A DNA stretch of 64,000 bases from a bacterium 210820-DFI.6.37 (GTDB lineage: Bacteria; Bacillota; Clostridia; Peptostreptococcales; Anaerovoracaceae): the NCBI GenBank assembly GCA_020558355.1, contig JAJCKG010000013.1, forward strand, positions 1 through 64,000. The letters are read 5' to 3'. The position numbers and the translations under genes are program-made. Positions 15,702-24,990 of this stretch are shown piece after piece. The notes beneath the pieces are model-generated. The model was not told the origin of the DNA, made no database searches, and was given only the letters and a program-made list of their open reading frames with translations. How positions within the stretch are numbered: position 1 is the stretch's first letter; every line of letters starts with the position of its first letter.

Positions 15702-17111
15702 ATGAAATGGGACCAGCTTCTCTGCCCTGAACGGCCTCGGAGCGTACGGGCTTCCGCGGCCTTTGGAGATTTGAGAACCGAGTTTGAAAAAGACTATCAC
15801 CGAATCATAAACAGCGCCTCGTTTCGCAGGCTTCAGGACAAGACGCAGGTGTTTCCGCTGGATAAAAGCGATTTTATCCGTACGCGCCTGACCCATTCCC
15901 TGGAAGTGTCTTCTTTTGGAAAATCCCTGGGACAGAATGTTTCCGAAAAGATTTTAGGAACCATCAGAGATGAGACGTTTCTTCCGGAATATAAGAGCCA
16001 TATCTGCGATATTCTCCAGTGCGCCGGACTGATTCACGATATTGGAAATCCTCCTTTCGGGCATTTTGGAGAGAACTCGATCCGGGACTGGTTTAAAAAG
16101 AATCTCTCCAGGCTGGAGTTTGAGGGAAAGCCAGTCAGCCAGATCCTGTCCGCGCAGATGCGGGAGGACTTTTATAATTTTGAGGGAAACACGCAGGCCC
16201 TGCGGCTTGTAACAAAACTTCATTTTCTGGTAGACGAGCATGGCATGAACCTGACAAAAGCGCTGCTGGGGACCATCGTCAAATATCCGGTTGCTTCGGT
16301 GGATATCAATAAAAAGAGCGGAAATATCAAAGACAAGAAGATGGGCTATTACTACGCGGAAAAGGAAATCTTTCAGGATATCCAAAAGACGCTGGGGACA
16401 AATGGCTGCAGACATCCACTGACCTTTCTTTTAGAGGCGGCGGATGATATCGCGTATAAAACGGCGGATATCGAAGACGCCTGTAAAAAAGGATGTATTT
16501 CTTATGGTCAGCTGGTCCGCGAGCTGGAAAAACACAGACCGGATTCGGGCGGGGAAGAATATGATAATCTGGTGGAAAACCTGCGGAAACGCTATGAGCG
16601 GGCTTTGCGGCGGGGGATTGCGTCTCCCGAGCTGAACGCGGTGCAAAACTGGATCATCTTTGTACAGGCAAGAATGATCGCTTCCGCCACCGATGGGTTT
16701 TCTGATAACTATGCCGCTATTATGGAAGGAAGCTATGGAAGGGATCTCTTTGCGGGCACTTATGGAGAAGCGATGATGCGGGCGTTGGGGCAGATCGCTT
16801 TTGAATACGCATTTAATACAGAGCCCATTTTAAAACTGGAGATCGCGGCGGAGCGGATCTTTCACTTTCTGCTGGACAAGTTTGCCGACGCCGCTTTGTA
16901 TTACGATACGGACCATCCAAAAACGGAAGTTCAGAGCAAACTGATGGCGCTGATCTCCGATAATTATAAGGAAATTTATCATACCTACGCCAGAGGAAAA
17001 GGGACGGAGGAAAAGCTGTATCTGCGGCTGCTGCTAGTAACGGATTTTATCTGCGGCATGACAGACAGCTACGCGAAAACTCTGTACCAGGAACTGAACG
17101 GAATCATTTAA
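15702..17111 (+). CDS. dgt: Deoxyguanosinetriphosphate triphosphohydrolase
   Basis: A 469-residue HD-domain enzyme that cleaves dGTP to deoxyguanosine and triphosphate. The metal site is seen as H65 in RLTHSLEVS and the HD pair at about 112-113 in LIHDIGNPPFGHFGE; the later DDIAY-type aspartate (EAADDIAYKTADIED) is also present. YHRIINSASFRRLQDKTQVFP is the family's N-terminal signature. Length fits type I dGTPases. It forms an operon with the DUF445 gene 19 bp downstream. Confidence 0.93.
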   Translation: MKWDQLLCPERPRSVRASAAFGDLRTEFEKDYHRIINSASFRRLQDKTQVFPLDKSDFIRTRLTHSLEVSSFGKSLGQNVSEKILGTIRDETFLPEYKSHICDILQCAGLIHDIGNPPFGHFGENSIRDWFKKNLSRLEFEGKPVSQILSAQMREDFYNFEGNTQALRLVTKLHFLVDEHGMNLTKALLGTIVKYPVASVDINKKSGNIKDKKMGYYYAEKEIFQDIQKTLGTNGCRHPLTFLLEAADDIAYKTADIEDACKKGCISYGQLVRELEKHRPDSGGEEYDNLVENLRKRYERALRRGIASPELNAVQNWIIFVQARMIASATDGFSDNYAAIMEGSYGRDLFAGTYGEAMMRALGQIAFEYAFNTEPILKLEIAAERIFHFLLDKFADAALYYDTDHPKTEVQSKLMALISDNYKEIYHTYARGKGTEEKLYLRLLLVTDFICGMTDSYAKTLYQELNGII

Positions 17112-17130
17112 GAAAGGCAGGAATCGAATT

Positions 17131-18039
17131 ATGTTTGTATTTAAACTGATCGCGGGGCCGCTGATCGGAGCCGTCATCGGTTATTTTACCAATTATATCG
17201 CGGTAAAAATGCTTTTTAAACCGCATCACCCAATCAGGATCGGGGGCTGCCGGCTTCCATTTACTCCAGGTCTGATTCCAAAGAGAAAAGATGAGCTGGC
17301 AGGAGCAATCGGCGGAGCTGTCAGCGATGTGCTGCTGACCAAAGAGGACCTGACTAAGGCTCTGCCTTCCGGACCGATCAAGGAGTCCATTACAGATAAT
17401 TTGTGGCAGCAGTTTTGCGAAGCAAAGGAGAGCGACCGGTCTGTAAGCGAGACCGCCATGTCCTGGCTTTCGGAGGAACAGTATGAAAAGACGCGGGACA
17501 AGCTGGAGGATATCATTACGGATAAAGCGGTAGATGTGCTGGAGCGGATGGATATCAGCCAGATCTTTGTTACCGAAGGGACCCGGGTCATTAAAGAAAA
17601 AGTCCAGGGTACTATGCTGGCTATGATGATCAACGATCAGGTAATCCAGTCCATGGCGGCGCCTGTGGGACAGGAGATACAGAATTATATCGACAACCAC
17701 GCGGAAGAAAAGATACGTCCGGTGGTAGCGGGGGAGCTGGCAAAGCTGGAAGCTTCTGGTATCGGCAGTCTGGCGCGGCAGGTCCCTCTGGAAAAGCGGC
17801 GGCTTTCCAAATTGATAGACGCCCTGTACAGCAGCTGCGTGGAAGGCTCCATCGAAACCATGGTGGAGAAAATCGACATTGCGGGAATTATTGAAGAGAA
17901 AATCAAGGGCATGGATGTGGAAAAGCTGGAAGCGCTGATTTTGTCCGTAATGAAAAAAGAACTCAATGCTATTGTAAATCTTGGAGCGCTTATCGGCCTG
18001 GTCATTGGACTTTTGAACCTGGTCATCAGCTTACTTTGA
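17131..18039 (+). CDS. DUF445 family membrane protein (YheB-like)
   Basis: A 302-residue protein of the DUF445 family. The N-terminal membrane segment with GAVIGYFTNYIAVKMLF is followed by the signature GCRLPFTPGLIPKRKDELA; a long helical periplasm-free middle and a C-terminal membrane segment (LGALIGLVIGLLNLVISLL) complete it. The function is not established. The 19-bp gap to dgt suggests co-transcription. Confidence 0.88.
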   Translation: MFVFKLIAGPLIGAVIGYFTNYIAVKMLFKPHHPIRIGGCRLPFTPGLIPKRKDELAGAIGGAVSDVLLTKEDLTKALPSGPIKESITDNLWQQFCEAKESDRSVSETAMSWLSEEQYEKTRDKLEDIITDKAVDVLERMDISQIFVTEGTRVIKEKVQGTMLAMMINDQVIQSMAAPVGQEIQNYIDNHAEEKIRPVVAGELAKLEASGIGSLARQVPLEKRRLSKLIDALYSSCVEGSIETMVEKIDIAGIIEEKIKGMDVEKLEALILSVMKKELNAIVNLGALIGLVIGLLNLVISLL

Positions 18040-18126
18040 TTTCTCCCTTGTAATGGGAAATTTAAGATGATACAATCAAAAAGGAAAAGCTTCAGGCTAA
18101 AAGAGCCTGGGAATGGAGGATAATGA

Positions 18127-18672
18127 ATGGAAGCAATCAAATGCATCAAAGAGAGAAGAAGCATTCGTAAATTTCAGGATAAAAAAGTTCCGCGGGAAGT
18201 GATCGATGAAATCGTAGCAGCTGCCGCTTACGCGCCTTCCTGGAAGAATACACAGGTTACAAGATATATGGTAACAGAGGACAGGGAAGTTATGAATAAG
18301 ATCGCGGACGGCTGTGTTCTGGGGTTTGAGTACAATATCGATACCATTCGGAACGCGCCGGCGCTGGTAATCGTAACCATGATCCAGGGGCGCTCCGGCA
18401 TGGAAAAAGACGGTTCCGCGACAACCTCTAAGGGAGCGGACTGGGGCGTGTTCGATACAGGAATCGCCACCCAGACCTTCTGTCTGGCGGCCCACGATAA
18501 GGGAGTCGGTTCCGTTATCATGGGGATCTTTGATGAAGCCAGCGTAGGTGAAGTCGTTCCTGTTCCGGAAGGACAGAAGGTGGCGGCCCTGATCGCGATC
18601 GGATATCCGGATGAAGAGCCGAAAGCGCCAAGACGTAAAGAGGTTTCCCAGCTGGTTACATATCTGGACTAA
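18127..18672 (+). CDS. Nitroreductase-family flavoprotein
   Basis: A 181-residue FMN-dependent oxidoreductase. RRSIRKFQDKKVPREVIDEI and AAAYAPSWKNTQ are the FMN-phosphate and dimer-interface signatures, and GVGSVIMGIFDEASVGEVVPVPEGQKVAALIAIGYP is the usual C-terminal half (quoted by its key parts: GVGSVIMG, IAIGYP). Natural substrate unknown. A TTGTAA-17-TACAAT promoter precedes it (about 18052-18080). Confidence 0.9.
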   Translation: MEAIKCIKERRSIRKFQDKKVPREVIDEIVAAAAYAPSWKNTQVTRYMVTEDREVMNKIADGCVLGFEYNIDTIRNAPALVIVTMIQGRSGMEKDGSATTSKGADWGVFDTGIATQTFCLAAHDKGVGSVIMGIFDEASVGEVVPVPEGQKVAALIAIGYPDEEPKAPRRKEVSQLVTYLD

Positions 18673-18736
18673 GCTTGTAGAAGAACAAAGTCGGCTTCGC
18701 CGATTTATGTTCAGCGGTAGACTTTGTTGATATTCC

Positions 18737-18760
18737 GGAAATATCGAAAACGATATTTCC
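18737..18760. other. Perfect hairpin GGAAATATCG-AAAA-CGATATTTCC
   Basis: A 10-bp perfect stem with an AAAA loop, between a smaller TCGGC-TTC-GCCGA hairpin (about 18692-18704) and the terminator. With no T tract it may be an RNA-stabilising 3' hairpin or an operator. Confidence 0.5.
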
Positions 18761-18771
18761 TACATAATAAG

Positions 18772-18806
18772 AAAGCAGACAGCCTTCGGGCTTGTCTGCT
18801 TTTTAT
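18772..18806 (+). terminator. Strong rho-independent terminator
   Basis: AAAGCAGACA (18772-18781) pairs with TGTCTGCTTT (18793-18802), extended by GCC/GGC around a TTCG loop, followed by TTTTATC. It ends the nitroreductase transcript. Confidence 0.85.
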
Positions 18807-18862
18807 CTTATGAAGGAATCCTGCCCTGGGCAGCCATGGAAGCTGAACTTGTGGTAAAAGAC

Positions 18863-18913
18863 TTGACAAGAAAAACTTACAAGTGTAAGATATATAAAAA
18901 TTACATTTGTAAG
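18863..18913 (+). promoter_or_regulatory. BlaI/MecI-type operator-promoter of the PBP gene
   Basis: TTGACA (18863-18868), 17 bp, TAAGAT (18886-18891). Two dyads of the form TTACA-NN-TGTAA overlap it: CTTACAAGTGTAAG at 18876-18889 and TTACATTTGTAAG at 18901-18913. The same dyad is found at the blaI-like promoter (23130-23142). Known BlaI/MecI operators have the related form TACA-NN-TGTA, so this is very probably the repressor's site. Confidence 0.82.
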
Positions 18914-18934
18914 TTTTATGGAATGGAGGCAATT

Positions 18935-20995
18935 ATGAATGGGATCAAAACACACCGGATCCTGATTGCCGCAATTGGGATAGCTCTTGCGGCAGCGGCA
19001 GTTTTACTGATATATAAATTTGCTGTAGTAAAAAGTCCGGAACGGGTACTGACTCAGTATATGTCCTATATTGAACAAAAGGATTACGAAGCCATGTATG
19101 ATCTGCTGGATGAAGAAAGTAAACATACAGTCGGTAAAGAAGATTTTATAACGCGGAATCAAAATATCTATGAAGGAATTGAGGCGGAGAATATAAAGAT
19201 CACCATCTCTAAGACGAAGAAAAAGAAAGATACCGTTACTTACCGGACTGTTATGGACTCTTCAGCCGGAGAGATCCGCTTTCCCAATGTGGCGGAAATA
19301 CATAAAGAGTCGGGCAGATACCGGATCGCCTGGAAGGATAGCCTGATTTTTCCACAGCTGGGAGAATCGGACAAGGTGAAAGTGCTGACACTGAAAGCGG
19401 ACAGAGGAAACATTTATGACCGGAATGGAACGCTTTTGGCGGGAAAAGGAAAAATTGCCGCGGTCGGTCTGATTCCGGGAAAGATGCGGGAAGACCCCAA
19501 AGAGGATTTAGAGCGGATGGCGGAGCTTTTGGATATGTCGGTTTCCGATATCCAGAAAAAACTGGACGCCAAGTGGGTGAAGGATGATTTGCTGGTGCCA
19601 ATCAAAAAATTAAAAAAGGTCAACGAGAAATCTTCCAGCACCGTAGATCTGGAAAACGCGGAGATTCAGAAGCAGCTTGTGGATATTCCGGGCGTTATTA
19701 TTGGTGACGAAGACAGCCGGATCTATCCGTTGGGAGAGCAGGCCGCGCATCTTATCGGCTATGTGCAGGGGATCAGCGCTGAAGAACTGGAAAGCAGAAA
19801 GGACAAAGGCTATGACCAATACAGCGTGATTGGAAAAAGCGGCCTGGAAAAGCTGTATGAGCAGCGGCTTCACGGAACTGACGGCGAAAAAATCGTCATT
19901 TACAGCGGCAAGGGGTATGAAAAGGCGGTACTGGCTCAGAAGGATAAACAAGACGGGGAGGATATTCACCTTACGATTGACGCCGATCTGCAAAGCGCGC
20001 TTTATGACGCCTATAAAGAAGATAAAAGCTGTACTGCCGCGATGAACCCAAAGACTGGCGAGGTCCTTGCCCTGGTCAGCACTCCGGCCTATGACAGCAA
20101 TGATTTTGTAGTAGGGTTGTCTGACAAGAGGTGGAAGCAGCTGAACGAAGATAAGAACACCCCTATGTACAACCGGTTCAGACAGACCTGGTGTCCGGGC
20201 TCTTCTTTAAAACCTATCATAGGAGCCGCTGGGATTACAGCCGGAGCACTGGACCCGGATCAGGATATGGGCCGCAGCGGCCTTAAATGGCAGAAGGACA
20301 GCAGCTGGGGAGGTTATTATGTGACCACGCTTCATGAATACAGCGGGACAGCGAATTTGGAAAATGCCCTGATCTATTCGGACAATATTTACTTCGCCAA
20401 GGCGGCTCTGAAGATGGGAGCCGATACGCTGGCGGAGCAGCTGGAAAGGCTTGGGTTTGGAGAGGAGCTTCCATTTGCTGTAGCTATGAGCCAGTCCCAG
20501 TATTCCAGCGAGGGAAAGGCTATAACGTCTCAAATCCAGCTGGCTGACAGTGGATACGGCCAGGGACAGGTCCTGGTAAACCCTCTGCATCTGGCCTGTC
20601 TGTATTCCGCTTTTCAAAACAGCGGCGATATGGTGGAGCCTCATTTGGAAACAAGCGAAAAAACCAAGTGGTGGATCAAGGACGCGTTTTCGGATGAAGC
20701 AGTGAAGAAGGTCAGCAGCGCCCTGAAGCAGGTCATCCGCGATCCGGACGGCACGGGACACGGCGCGCGGCTTTCGGGAACAGTCCTGGCGGGAAAGACC
20801 GGCACTGCGGAGATTAAAGCGTCCCAGACCGATACATCGGGAACAGAGCTTGGCTGGTTCTGTGTATATAATCCAGAAGCCGGAAAAAAGGATTCTCTTC
20901 TGCTGGTGACCATGGTGGAAGATGTAAAGGACCGGGGCGGAAGCTCCTATGTCGTCAAAAAGGACAGACCTGTTCTTGAAAAATTTATGCGATAA
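18935..20995 (+). CDS. MecA-like penicillin-binding transpeptidase (class B PBP)
   Basis: A 686-residue envelope protein. After one N-terminal membrane anchor (about 9-29) comes an NTF2-like MecA_N domain (VLTQYMSYIEQKDYEAMYDLL), a PBP dimerisation region (GNIYDRNGTLL) and the transpeptidase domain with SSLK (423-426, active Ser 423), SDN (482-484) and KTG (621-623). This order is that of MecA/PBP2a and Enterococcus PBP5. The start ATG 18935 follows GGAGG. With the convergent BlaR1- and BlaI-like genes and shared operators it forms a beta-lactam-inducible unit. Whether it has low beta-lactam affinity cannot be read from sequence. Confidence 0.9.
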   Translation: MNGIKTHRILIAAIGIALAAAAVLLIYKFAVVKSPERVLTQYMSYIEQKDYEAMYDLLDEESKHTVGKEDFITRNQNIYEGIEAENIKITISKTKKKKDTVTYRTVMDSSAGEIRFPNVAEIHKESGRYRIAWKDSLIFPQLGESDKVKVLTLKADRGNIYDRNGTLLAGKGKIAAVGLIPGKMREDPKEDLERMAELLDMSVSDIQKKLDAKWVKDDLLVPIKKLKKVNEKSSSTVDLENAEIQKQLVDIPGVIIGDEDSRIYPLGEQAAHLIGYVQGISAEELESRKDKGYDQYSVIGKSGLEKLYEQRLHGTDGEKIVIYSGKGYEKAVLAQKDKQDGEDIHLTIDADLQSALYDAYKEDKSCTAAMNPKTGEVLALVSTPAYDSNDFVVGLSDKRWKQLNEDKNTPMYNRFRQTWCPGSSLKPIIGAAGITAGALDPDQDMGRSGLKWQKDSSWGGYYVTTLHEYSGTANLENALIYSDNIYFAKAALKMGADTLAEQLERLGFGEELPFAVAMSQSQYSSEGKAITSQIQLADSGYGQGQVLVNPLHLACLYSAFQNSGDMVEPHLETSEKTKWWIKDAFSDEAVKKVSSALKQVIRDPDGTGHGARLSGTVLAGKTGTAEIKASQTDTSGTELGWFCVYNPEAGKKDSLLLVTMVEDVKDRGGSSYVVKKDRPVLEKFMR

Positions 20996-21025
20996 CAAAA
21001 GGGGAAAAAGCCAGAGGAAGACAGG

Positions 21026-22729
21026 CTACAGCAGCCTGCGGCCCTTTAGAATCCGCTGGGCCGTTTCCGCTGCTTTGCTTCCCGACGCGCCGTCTTCGCC
21101 CCGCAGATTTAAAGCAAAGATCTGCGGACCGGAGGCGGTTTTTACATATCCGATGAACCAGCCGCTGACCGCGCGTCCGTTTTCCGAGATGGTACCGGTT
21201 TTTCCGGAAAGCTTTTCTGTGATTCGGAGGGAGCGGCGAATTGCGGAAAGGGAATCCTGGCGAAAGCCCCATCTGTTTTCACAAAGGCCGGTAAGCAGGA
21301 TTACCTGCTCTATAGGGGAGATTTTCAGAGAACCGTCCATCCAGTAGGTGTCCGCGCCGCTCAGAAGGCAGTTTCCATAGCCGATCCGGCTGTAAAACTT
21401 CCGCAGATGATTGATTCCGGCTTTTCGGTCCAGATCCTGAAAATACCAGTTTACAGAGTTTTTCATAGCGGTATTCAGCGTCTGGTCCTGATTCCACTCC
21501 TGAAAAGAAGAGGTAGTCCCATCCCAGGCCAGCTGTGAATCGTCCGCTGTGATGACTCCGGTTTCCAGAGCCAGAAGACCGCTGTAGATCTTAAAGGTAG
21601 AGGCGGGACAAATTCTGGCGCGGGCAAGCCCCTCGTTGTAGATTGTATACTGATTCCGCGCGGCATCATAAAGAACGAAGCTCCCCTGAAACTTTCCAAA
21701 ATACTGGCTCAGATCCTCATGAAAGACAGTTCCTGAAATTTTTGACTCATAGGACTGGGAGGCAGCGCTGGAGGAAGGGGCCAGAAGGAGCGCGCATATC
21801 AGCGTAAAAATCAGAAGCGCGGCGCTGTATTTTCTGGCGGATCGAGTCGGTTTTTTATAGGAGGCAATATGGGAAATCCGCTGCCGCAGTTTTCGGGAAG
21901 AGCTTCCCATACCCACAGCGGCCCGGTGGATGTCCGAAGCCCAGTTGATTACAGCGCGGCCGTATTGCCAGCGCTCCCTTTGATCCAGCAGAGAAAGGAC
22001 CGCGTCATCACAGCTGATCTCCCGGTCTTTTTCCATCTGCCAGGCCGCGTACCAGATGGCCGGATTGAACCAGTTGACGGCTAAAAGCAGCTGTGTAAAA
22101 AAATTGATGAGAGTATCTCTTCTTTTACAGTGGATCATTTCATGGAGAAGGATATATTTGATATCCTGAAAAGGTCTGTCAGGAAGCAAAATAAAAGTCC
22201 GAAGCAAACCAGAAGTGACAGGACCACAGGTCCGGTCGGAATAGAAAACGGGAAAAGGCCGCTTGATCCCTAATAGGACGGCGCAGTCCAGAGTGGTTTC
22301 CCTTAGTGAAGCGTCAGCCGCCGGCCGGGCAGACCTGAGAAGGCGCCGGCTTTCCAGAATTCCCAAAAGAATACGAAGGAGCATAAACGCCGCGCCGCAA
22401 AGCCAAAGGAGGAAACAGGCCAGGACCAAAGCGGGTGGAAAGGCGCTTTTGAGCTCTACCGCGAAATCCTGTATGGAAGCTGCCCCCGCGTCCGGCAGAG
22501 AAGCGGCGGACCGCGCGGCGGGAATCTCCGCTCCTGTCAGCGGAGAAAGGGGAAGCGCTGGGCGCGGAAAACATGAAGCCGCGGCAGCGGCAAAGAGGGC
22601 GGTCCAGAGATAGTAGCCAGCCGCGGCGGTCAGCTTGCGTCCCAGCAGCTTTTTAACCGCTGTAATTATCAGAACCAGCGCCGCCAGAGCGGCGGAGCAG
22701 GAAATCAAACGGAAGAGAATGTCAGTCAT
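21026..22729 (-). CDS. BlaR1/MecR1-like beta-lactam sensor protease
   Basis: A 567-residue membrane sensor-transducer. The N-terminal membrane region contains the M56 zinc protease motif HEMIH (196-200) with the downstream ligand region DREISCDD. A last membrane segment (about 302-322) leads to an extracellular class-D-beta-lactamase-like domain with STFK (377-380), SVN (425-427) and KTG near 510. Acylation of the sensor serine by a beta-lactam activates the protease, leading to loss of the repressor in the known systems. It overlaps the blaI-like gene by 8 bp and converges on the PBP gene. Confidence 0.92.
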   Translation of the reverse strand: MTDILFRLISCSAALAALVLIITAVKKLLGRKLTAAAGYYLWTALFAAAAASCFPRPALPLSPLTGAEIPAARSAASLPDAGAASIQDFAVELKSAFPPALVLACFLLWLCGAAFMLLRILLGILESRRLLRSARPAADASLRETTLDCAVLLGIKRPFPVFYSDRTCGPVTSGLLRTFILLPDRPFQDIKYILLHEMIHCKRRDTLINFFTQLLLAVNWFNPAIWYAAWQMEKDREISCDDAVLSLLDQRERWQYGRAVINWASDIHRAAVGMGSSSRKLRQRISHIASYKKPTRSARKYSAALLIFTLICALLLAPSSSAASQSYESKISGTVFHEDLSQYFGKFQGSFVLYDAARNQYTIYNEGLARARICPASTFKIYSGLLALETGVITADDSQLAWDGTTSSFQEWNQDQTLNTAMKNSVNWYFQDLDRKAGINHLRKFYSRIGYGNCLLSGADTYWMDGSLKISPIEQVILLTGLCENRWGFRQDSLSAIRRSLRITEKLSGKTGTISENGRAVSGWFIGYVKTASGPQIFALNLRGEDGASGSKAAETAQRILKGRRLL

Positions 22730-23105
22730 GAGAAGGTTCCTTTCCGTCCAGAATCCGCTTCAGATCCTCGATCTCTTTTGGGGAAAGCTGCTGCTGCTGA
22801 ATAAAGTTCAAAACCATAGAGCCCAGAGCGCCGTCGTAAAACCGGTCGAGAAATTTACGGCTGGCTCCGGTCCGGTATTCCTCTTCCTGAACCATAGGCG
22901 TATACACAAAGACCCGTCCCTGCTTTTCCTTGGACAGAGCGCCTTTTTTTACAAGGCGCAGCAGCATGGTCTGAATGGTTTTTGGACTCCAGCTGCTGGT
23001 TTCGGACAGCTTTTCCACAACCTGGTTGGTATTGATGGGAGCGAAGCTCCATACTACTTTCATAACTTGGTATTCCGCGTCGGAGATCTGGGGAAGCGTT
23101 TTCAT
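22722..23105 (-). CDS. BlaI/MecI-family transcriptional repressor
   Basis: A 127-residue winged-helix protein. SDAEYQVMKVVWSFAPINTN and TIQTMLLRLVKKGALSKEKQGR are the BlaI DNA-binding signatures, and the C-terminal helices form the dimer domain with the site region cleaved in known homologues. It is the first gene of the regulatory operon and overlaps the sensor gene by 8 bp, so both are made from one mRNA and autoregulated through the operator in its promoter. Confidence 0.92.
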   Translation of the reverse strand: MKTLPQISDAEYQVMKVVWSFAPINTNQVVEKLSETSSWSPKTIQTMLLRLVKKGALSKEKQGRVFVYTPMVQEEEYRTGASRKFLDRFYDGALGSMVLNFIQQQQLSPKEIEDLKRILDGKEPSHD

Positions 23106-23129
23106 AGGACACTCACTTTCTTTTGAAAT

Positions 23130-23172
23130 CTTACATATGTAATATTATAAAGAGAGAAGCGGGTCCTGTCAA
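23130..23172 (-). promoter_or_regulatory. Consensus promoter and operator of blaI-blaR1-like operon
   Basis: On the minus strand TTGACA (23172-23167), 17 bp, TATAAT (23149-23144), a perfect sigma-A promoter. Directly after the -10 lies the palindrome TTACATATGTAA (23142-23131), the same dyad as at the PBP promoter. Confidence 0.85.
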
Positions 23173-23237
23173 TGGAAAGCCTTTTGCGGCCATTGTAAAA
23201 TTTATGTAAAGTTTTGGGGCGGATCCGGTATAGGCTG

Positions 23238-23265
23238 TTGACAATCCGTGTTTCCGTAGTATAAT
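23238..23265 (+). promoter_or_regulatory. Promoter of SGNH hydrolase gene
   Basis: TTGACA (23238-23243), 16 bp, TATAAT (23260-23265). Confidence 0.7.
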
Positions 23266-23305
23266 AAAAAACGTTTATAACATCGGAAAGTTGAGAGAGG
23301 GTATT

Positions 23306-24049
23306 GTGTTGAACGGAACATTTTCACAGTCGCTCCGCCGAAAGGCAGGGGCGGTTTTTATGCTGACTCGTAAAGGGATTTTTAATAAAGGGAATCGGGC
23401 TGAGTATTCGGTCGCGTCCTGTACCGCTCAGGAAAACTCACCGCTCCGGGGAAAGCGGGTCTGTTTCCTCGGCTCATCCATCACCTGCGGATTCGCGGCC
23501 AGAAGGGAATCTTTCGCGGACTATCTGCAGGCGCAGGACGGAATCCAGGCGGTAAAGGAGGCTGTAAGCGGAACCACGCTGGGAGGCGGGGATCCTCTGT
23601 CCTATGTTTCCAGACTAAAGAACATGAATACAGATGAAGCCTTTGACCTTTTTGTCTGTCAGCTGTCTACAAATGACAGCAGCTTTGGGATACCGGCAGG
23701 AAGCGTCAGCGAGTCTTTCCGGCTGGATGCTTTCGATACCGGCACCACAACCGGGGCTATGGAATATATGATCGCTTATATAAAGGAAAACTGGAAATGC
23801 CCGGTGGTGTTCTTTACCTGTCCCAGATACCCAAGCGCCGCCTATCAGAAGCTGGTGGAGCGGCTTTATGAGCTGCGGGAAAAATGGGATATTGAAATCA
23901 TCGATCTGTGGCAGGACACGAAGGTATCGGAAGCCATCTGCCGAAGCAGAGACATCTATATGACCGATGATATCCATCCTACCAGGGCGTGCTATAAAAA
24001 AGTATGGACGCCTTTTTTCAGAAAACGTCTGAGAGAGATCCTGCGGTAA
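23306..24049 (+). CDS. SGNH/GDSL-type esterase or lipase
   Basis: About 247 residues. The SGNH blocks are visible: GSSITCGF (catalytic Ser in block I), the Gly of GTTLGGG, STND (Asn, block III) and DDIHPT (Asp and His, block V). The start is GTG 23306 or TTG 23309, following GAGAGAGG; the first ATG (codon about 19 onward) would still keep the domain. No signal peptide. It probably deacylates a carbohydrate or lipid, but the substrate is unknown. Confidence 0.8.
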   Translation: MLNGTFSQSLRRKAGAVFMLTRKGIFNKGNRAEYSVASCTAQENSPLRGKRVCFLGSSITCGFAARRESFADYLQAQDGIQAVKEAVSGTTLGGGDPLSYVSRLKNMNTDEAFDLFVCQLSTNDSSFGIPAGSVSESFRLDAFDTGTTTGAMEYMIAYIKENWKCPVVFFTCPRYPSAAYQKLVERLYELREKWDIEIIDLWQDTKVSEAICRSRDIYMTDDIHPTRACYKKVWTPFFRKRLREILR

Positions 24050-24144
24050 GCTCTGTCCCCTGATTGTCTGGCGCTTGTATTAGACCGAAAAATCGGTTAT
24101 ACTGCTATATATATGAAAGGGAAAGAACGGATAAGAGGCGGATT

Positions 24145-24873
24145 ATGAAAGCGGAACGAAAGAAAGACAGGTATTGGACTATTATAAAAGGCACCGGCGT
24201 TGTGGTATGTATCGCGGCGCTGGTCCTTTTGCTGTATCTGATCCGGATCATCCTGCGGCATGGGATGGATGTGACGCTGCTGGCCTTTCTTTTCGTGCCT
24301 TTTCTGACCTTTGCGGTGGGATGCTTTTTTATTTCCCTGGCAGGAATCGGGGAGGGATCCGCGAAGCGGGATCAGGAATTGCCCGAGATGGGGGAGGCTG
24401 ATGAAAAGGTGATAAAACGGATTGGGATATTATCGGATACCCATGGATTGCTCCGGCCTCAGGTCAGAGAAATACTGCAAAGCTGTGATTATATCATTCA
24501 CGCGGGAGATCTGGATACAGGAGAAGTGCTGGGAGAGCTGAGAAAGCTGGGGGCCCTTTATGTTGTGCGGGGCAACAATGACAAAGGCCTGTGGGCGGAA
24601 TCCCTGGAGGATGTGCTGCGGATCAAAATCTGCGGGATGCGGTTTCTGATCGTTCATGACAGGAAGCTGCTGGGAGAGCCGGGAGAAGCGGATATTGTGA
24701 TTTTCGGACATTCCCATAAATACTATTGCGAACAGGAGGACGGCACACTGTGGCTCAATCCGGGAAGCTGCGGCAGACGGCGCTTCCGCCTGCCTGTGAC
24801 TATGGCGGTTATGGAGATCGGAGAAAAGAGCTTCCGCGTTAAACAGCATATTCTGGAGGAACCAGGAGCGTGA
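24145..24873 (+). CDS. Membrane-anchored YfcE-type metallophosphoesterase
   Basis: A 242-residue protein with two N-terminal membrane segments (about 12-32 and 38-62) joined to a calcineurin-like phosphoesterase domain. The metal motifs are SDTHG, HAGDLD, GNND and GHSHK, in the order of the YfcE/MJ0936 phosphodiesterases. Start ATG 24145 follows AAGAGGCGG. The soluble family cleaves cyclic or model phosphodiesters; the anchor is unusual for it. Confidence 0.82.
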   Translation: MKAERKKDRYWTIIKGTGVVVCIAALVLLLYLIRIILRHGMDVTLLAFLFVPFLTFAVGCFFISLAGIGEGSAKRDQELPEMGEADEKVIKRIGILSDTHGLLRPQVREILQSCDYIIHAGDLDTGEVLGELRKLGALYVVRGNNDKGLWAESLEDVLRIKICGMRFLIVHDRKLLGEPGEADIVIFGHSHKYYCEQEDGTLWLNPGSCGRRRFRLPVTMAVMEIGEKSFRVKQHILEEPGA

Positions 24874-24990
24874 AAGGGCCAGTGCCTGATTTGACTTTCA
24901 CAGCAAAAAATGATACCATTAATTGACTATTAAGGAAGAATGATCTATGGCTGCGCGGGGGCGCGGCCTGAAATGAATAAGGAGAAAAAT

